Positions 38,651 through 42,663 of a stretch of 42,663 bases of DNA are shown piece after piece. The translations under genes were made by a program, and so were the position numbers. Within the stretch, counting starts at the first letter, position 1, and each line of letters starts with the position of its first letter. The DNA is from Thalassiosira profunda. Taxonomy: Eukaryota > Bacillariophyta > Thalassiosirophyceae > Thalassiosirales > Thalassiosiraceae. The notes beneath the pieces are model-generated. The model was given only the letters and a program-made list of their open reading frames with translations. It searched no databases and was not told the origin of the DNA. The stretch covers positions 1 through 42,663 of the forward strand of contig JALLAP010000018.1 in assembly GCA_036939355.1 (NCBI GenBank), written 5' to 3'.

Positions 38651-39389
38651 ATGGGTGAGGCGCCGATGGTGGTTATTTTTGGCCGGTGAGTTTTGGTGCG
38701 ATGCAGAAAGAGTAGTTTGCAAGATGCACACGTCACCCATCAAGTTCGGCTCTCTCATGCAGCGAACCAACATGTCCTCTCGCCCACACAGGCCGGGGGC
38801 TGGCAAGACAACCATTGCCAATGCAGTGGCTCGCTCGCTCGGCGACGGTGGCGATGCTGGCTCTGGCTCCAAAACATATTTGCAATTAGATCTTGACGTC
38901 TGCGTCCCACAATGGATGCGGGACAACTTTGCAAAGGGCATATATCCAACACTACAACAACGAGCCGAGTTCATTCAGAGTGCCTGCAATTACGTCCAAG
39001 GAGAAATCGATTCGGCAATGAAACAACACAGCAAACAGCAACAACTTGTCACGATCGTATCCTTCAGTTTTGTCAACATTGACCTCCGCACGGCATTCCG
39101 GGAGGAGTTCCCGCAGGCGCAGTGGATCCTCGTGGACACGCACAAATCATTGGCCGAAGAGCGTATTGCATCACGAGAGGGCCACTTTTACAAAACAACT
39201 TCCTCCTCTTCTTCAGAAGATAGGAGTGCTAACGATGCGACAAAAGAAGCGGAGGGCGACAAATCAGACGACGACAACTCAGAATGGGAATTTCGTCCGG
39301 TCGCCTTTCCGCACATGGTCCTCGACGGCAGAGACCCAGTGGATGCAAATGCAAAGCGAATTGCGGAATTGATCGAGAGCAAAACATGA
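38651..39389 (+). CDS. P-loop small-molecule kinase-like protein
   Basis: Two exons, 38651-38685 and 38792-39389, in phase, coding 210 residues. The intron splits the P-loop: MVVIFG-R|PGAGKTTIANAVARSL. After it come LQLDLDVCVPQWMRDNF, VTIVSFSFVNIDLRTAFREEF and WILVDTHKSLAEERIASREGHFY, the layout of shikimate kinase/gluconokinase/AAA_33-type kinases (a D-x-D after the first strand, a V-SFSFVN strand where gluconokinase has its V-CSALK-like strand, and a lid with RxxxR-like residues). A Ser/Glu/Asp-rich insert (SSSSSEDRS...DKSDDDNS) lies before the last helix, which contains LDGRDPVDANAKRIAELI. The substrate is not predictable. It starts 155 bp beyond the transposon end. Confidence 0.75.
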
Positions 39390-39459
39390 TGAGGCGAAGT
39401 TTAGCGTCGCTATGGTATCCAGACGATTGCATTGCATCGCGCTCCGATGCAGTTTCTAA

Positions 39460-40784
39460 TCACAGTTCGTCGTGCCAGTGCCGCGGCGTTGCAATCCCCT
39501 TCTCTTCAAAGCCCAAATCGCTCGCCACTCCATTGCCCGATATCGCCTTGCCAAACTGACCTCGGACGTCCCACTTTAGCGTATCGTTGAGGCCGCACCA
39601 CGTATCCTCGCAGTCGGGCTCATACGCCGACGTTTCGGCCATAACGAGCCGATCCAGTCCGGGCTGGGGCGGAAAGACCTCGTTCCACCCCGGCGGAATG
39701 CGGTAGTGCACGTCCATGCCGTCATATGAGCGCCTCCAATCCGCGGGATAGTAGTGGATGAAGAGCGACGTGTACCAATCCCCCTCGAATCGCCGCGGTC
39801 TTCCGTGAAAGCACTGTTTGCATTCCACAGGATCGGTTGATGGTGAGAGAGATGCTCGAGCGACAGCAAAGGTCACACCACTAGTCTCACTTTGCTGGAT
39901 TCATACAGCAAGACATCTCCTTTCTCCAATACGACCTCATTCAGATTGCCGTAGTAGTCTTCGATCACTATTGGCTGTTGTTCGTGCAGAGAGCGGAATC
40001 AGCCAATTGCAGTTGCATTTGCACACAATCATATCGAAATAACGGGAACTCTTCTCACCCACGGCTCGCTGTCCGGATCGTGATCGACGTGCAATATCGC
40101 ACTGACAATATGCGTCTCCTTCTTATCGACGTGCATGTGCAGCCGGCTCTGGTTCCGGTAGATGCGTAATCCGTATGCATTGTTCAGGGCCAGCTCCACC
40201 CTCTTCTCGGCCTTGTCGTGGTTGACCCAAGCTTCCGCTATCGGTCTCAGCTCCATCAGCGCCCGGCGCTCGAGGTCGTGTATCGGATAATACAACGGCC
40301 GTTCTGCCGCGTCGATGCATGTGGTCCCGATGCCCTCCTCTATTATCGGTTCGTCGGATTGCATTCCATTGTGGAGAGACGATACCAATTCGTCGAGCAA
40401 TCCCTGCGGCGCCCGCGTGACGGCCCATCCATACTCCGTAAAATTGGGAGCCACCAGCCCGCTGTGAACCGTGGCCACCCACCCGTTGTACATGTCGCCC
40501 GCATCCTCGATCCGCCGCACCTGCTCGAACCGCCTCCGCATGAAAGTTCGCCACCCCTCCGTATTGGGTATGAATTCGTGATCTGCGGGAGGCCAGACGT
40601 GGCCGCGCTTGTGGTACTCCGCGACGCGCTCGTGCTCGAGGAGCCCCGCGGCCGATGTGAGGTGGGCACCGACGAGGAGAGGCAGTGCGAGCGCGGCGAA
40701 GGAGTTGGTGGCTCGGCTGCTGCAGCGAGTGATGGTGGCGGAGGAGCGCCTCTTCCACTTTGCGTCGTTGTTAGGCGGCGCCAT
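39460..40784 (-). CDS. ER-retained 2-oxoglutarate/Fe(II) dioxygenase, prolyl-4-hydroxylase-like
   Basis: Three minus-strand exons, 40784-40059, 39974-39891 and 39813-39460, in phase, coding 387 residues. The N-terminus has a hydrophobic signal or anchor (FAALALPLLVGAHLTSAAG). The catalytic region reads YRNQSRLHMHVDKKETH with iron ligands H218 and D220, then HVDHDPDSEPW, IEDYYGNLNEVVLEKGDVLLY, and KCFHGRPRRFEGDWYTSLFIHYYP with distal His H273 and Arg residues for 2-oxoglutarate. The protein ends HDEL, the lumenal ER retrieval signal. It probably hydroxylates secretory proteins, for example at proline. An ATG at 40889 upstream is in frame but would bury the signal segment. Confidence 0.86.
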
Positions 40785-41219
40785 CTTTGCAATTGCGGCA
40801 GCCCCGCGGACTGCCCAACAACGCCGCCAGCGCCAGAGCAAGGCTGAATTGTAAGTCGGCGAGGGGCACTGCCACAAGCAGCTGTCCAACCAACCCGCCA
40901 GGCCAACCCGAAGGCCACGGCGAGCTCAAGCAGGATTTTTGCTGGGTTCGCGTCTTCATCTTGCCTCGGTGGGGATGATTGAGCTTCTTCGGACTCCCGC
41001 AGCGAAAATACTTACATCCATAAAGATCGACGACGAACCGAAGTATCAGCTGCTGCGCTAATCACCAAAGCGCGACAGAAGAACAACAACTCCAACCACC
41101 AACGCAACAACGCCACCAACCCAACCATCAAACGATCCAAGGATCAGGCGCGCGGACAACCTCCAAAGACTGCCCACAGATACCTGCAGAAGTGGCTCGC
41201 AGCCATACATACATATCGA
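40785..41219. other. Shared upstream region between divergent genes
   Basis: 435 bp between the ER dioxygenase (minus) and the small conserved gene (plus). CAA/ACC-rich stretches occur around 41080-41140. No RNA gene, repeat or clear promoter element is recognised. Confidence 0.45.
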
Positions 41220-41723
41220 ATGATGCCCGCGCCCCGGCGAACGCACGCGTTCGTCGCGGCCCTCCTCCTCGGGAACAGCGCCCCCGCTGCAGACGCCCTC
41301 GTCCACCCCTCGCGCCTCCCCCAATATCGACGACAATTGCAGCGCACCACCGTCCAGCATTACGCGCCCAAGCACTCGCCCCTGGAGGACGAGCCGTGGC
41401 AGAAGGACCAGAGCTACTGGGACGAATTGCAGGCCGCCTCGGCGCGGGGCCCGGAGGCCTTCGAGAAGTTCATCGAGGAGAGCATGGAAAGGAAGGGGGC
41501 GGGGACGCTGCCCACCGAGGCGAAGACGGGGGCGAATGGTATGGAGGGGGAGGGCAAGCCGAAGAAGAAGAAGGGGAAGTACCAGCCCATCGAGGAGTGG
41601 GAGGAGCAGCGGCAAAACGGGGAGAACATGAGCGCGGAGGAGCGGCTGCAGTGGGAGTGCCAACGGAGTGGCAATCAGTTCCGGCAGAATGAGATCTTGC
41701 AACATCACCTCAACTCGTTTTAG
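41220..41723 (+). CDS. Small conserved-looking protein with N-terminal targeting signal
   Basis: 167 residues; two adjacent Met codons (41220, 41223) both work as start. The N-terminus (MMPAPRRTHAFVAALLLGN...ADALVHPSRL) is a basic-hydrophobic signal, possibly plastid or ER. The mature protein is strongly charged: EDEPWQKDQSYWDELQAASARG, a Lys stretch (GKPKKKKGKYQP), then IEEWEEQRQNGENMSAEERLQWECQRSGNQFRQNEIL at the end. The last block is Trp/Glu/Gln-rich and probably helical. No enzyme family is recognised. Confidence 0.7.
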   Translation: MMPAPRRTHAFVAALLLGNSAPAADALVHPSRLPQYRRQLQRTTVQHYAPKHSPLEDEPWQKDQSYWDELQAASARGPEAFEKFIEESMERKGAGTLPTEAKTGANGMEGEGKPKKKKGKYQPIEEWEEQRQNGENMSAEERLQWECQRSGNQFRQNEILQHHLNSF

Positions 41724-41866
41724 GTGGATGCTGGTGGAAGGAAATGGTGGACCCACCCAATATTGTACACCTAATGATAAGGGGAAGATGTAACAGTATG
41801 AGACTGGAACGTACCAAAGGGTTGCGATGTGCAACCCAGATCGTTAATTTTGAGAGCCAACCGCCA

Positions 41867-42663
41867 TCAATTCCTGGGACCTTCGCCCTTCCCCTTAACT
41901 ATTTGCGCCTGTCCAAATGTTGCATCCTGAACTTCTCGCATGAGCGCCTCAACATCGTCGTCAGACGGCTGGGCGGCCTCCACTTTGTTTCCAAGCTTTG
42001 CACGCTCAACTAATGCCTCCAAGCATTCTTCGATAGCAAACACGCCCTGCCCAGCCGTTTTGGCAACCTTCCAGCTTGGTTGCCGTGCCGCAGCCTCTTT
42101 GACACTTTCGGAAGTAAGTCCGGGCAGCATGTGAATACCGCACTGCTCTGCCATGGGTAGATCGTTGTCGTCGTCGAAGAGGCACGCCGTTTCGGACTGT
42201 TGGACTCCGAACCTTTCCTGGAGATACTTCACAGCGTTGCCCTTGCCGGCAGCGCTCGGATAGAAATCGTACTTGCCAAGATTGGTAGACCAGGAAATAC
42301 CGGAGGGCAGAGACGATTCGATTTTGTCGCGCAGGGCCGATTCAATTGTTGCGTCGCCCTTGGTCCCGACCCGAAACATGCCGTAGTAGGAGTCTGCATC
42401 CATTCCTAGTTCCGGCATCTCCTCCCCGAGACGACGGTAGAATTGCCAGAGCGGTTCTGGACGCGCATCGGCACCCTCCAACTTGCGATCCATCGGGCCG
42501 CAAACATCCACGAACCTGTTTGCAAAGTCAGTGTCCGGAACGCCGTCGATGTATATCCTCGACCCACCCTCGCACACGTGAGCGTCGCACGTTGGGAGCA
42601 AGTCCCACCGCCGCAGCATGGTGGACTTCCTCGCTGCCGTTACGACGCAGAACTTGACGCCGA
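41867..42663 (-). CDS. HAD-superfamily phosphatase, sucrose-phosphatase/Cof-like (5' end outside window)
   Basis: Open from the window edge (VKFCVVTAARKSTMLRRWDLLP) to TGA at 41867-41869, about 265 residues. The first part holds motif II (VVTAARKS, equivalent to the S/T-bearing strand), followed by a cap region. The late KGNAVKYLQERFGVQQSETACLFDDDNDLPMAEQCG supplies the motif III Lys and the motif IV acidic D-DDND-LPM cluster that binds magnesium in Cof/sucrose-6-phosphatase-type HAD enzymes. The catalytic DxD of motif I should be just outside the window. It probably removes phosphate from a sugar phosphate; the exact substrate is unknown. Confidence 0.82.
   Translation of the reverse strand, partial: GVKFCVVTAARKSTMLRRWDLLPTCDAHVCEGGSRIYIDGVPDTDFANRFVDVCGPMDRKLEGADARPEPLWQFYRRLGEEMPELGMDADSYYGMFRVGTKGDATIESALRDKIESSLPSGISWSTNLGKYDFYPSAAGKGNAVKYLQERFGVQQSETACLFDDDNDLPMAEQCGIHMLPGLTSESVKEAAARQPSWKVAKTAGQGVFAIEECLEALVERAKLGNKVEAAQPSDDDVEALMREVQDATFGQAQIVKGKGEGPRN

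Noticed and set aside
1..42663. tRNA, rRNA or other known structured RNA genes
   Set aside because: I looked for tRNA-like arms in the gaps between genes and found nothing convincing. A covariance-model scan would be needed to exclude small RNAs.

Overview
This window is nuclear DNA of a eukaryotic alga, most likely a diatom close to Thalassiosira. That placement is inferred. Genes are dense, lie on both strands and form no operons. They carry short (about 65-210 bp) GT-AG introns, often with GTGAGT donors. At least two genes start with a signal peptide followed by an 'AAF' junction, the ASAFAP-type bipartite plastid signal of algae with red secondary plastids. MYND-finger and BspA-like leucine-rich-repeat families, commonly expanded in Thalassiosira, are present. 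I modelled splice sites by eye, and every junction given keeps the frame.

Left to right: (1) 1-650, the end of an Old Yellow Enzyme-type flavin oxidoreductase. (2) 0.8-4.5 kb, two head-to-head copies of a MYND-finger family. (3) 4.6-11.1 kb, an mRNA cap methyltransferase with a Trp/Gly-rich segment, divergent from a seven-exon OSCA/CSC1 channel. (4) 11.4-18.7 kb, a small secreted protein, a plastid-type protein with short tandem repeats, a Cys-rich secreted protein, a plastid-type double SnoaL-like membrane protein, a nucleotide-sugar transferase and a BspA-type LRR protein. (5) 19.0-25.2 kb, a permease-ATPase fusion of the FetB/ALS3 plus FetA/STAR1 type, a GRDP-like protein with a ubiquitin-like end, an RluA pseudouridine synthase and mitochondrial succinyl-CoA synthetase beta. 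(6) 25.4-31.8 kb, two more MYND copies around a Core-2/I-branching-like glycosyltransferase gene. (7) 32.0-38.5 kb, a complete DNA transposon. (8) 38.7-42.7 kb, a P-loop kinase, an ER-retained (HDEL) 2-oxoglutarate dioxygenase, a small conserved protein and a HAD phosphatase running off the window.

The standout is the 6,459-bp element at 32034-38492. It has inverted termini of about 120 bp beginning TGTTAGACC, each holding a series of perfect palindromes, and a GATG duplication at both ends. It encodes a spliced integrase (H2C2 finger, D/D/E core, Cys-rich CXC-like tail), which fits the Ginger class of integrase-type DNA transposons. A second convergent gene encodes a putative 2-oxoglutarate/Fe(II) dioxygenase with an H-x-D...H...R motif. 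All parts look intact.

The MYND family comes in two types. Two copies end in a near-perfect PCNA-interaction (PIP) box and the other two have a different tail. One copy is intact; the others carry a frameshift, a 5' truncation, or a stop codon plus a palindromic insertion. Three single N positions are each flanked by 72-bp direct repeats. These are assembly joins, and removing them restores the gene frames or splice structure.
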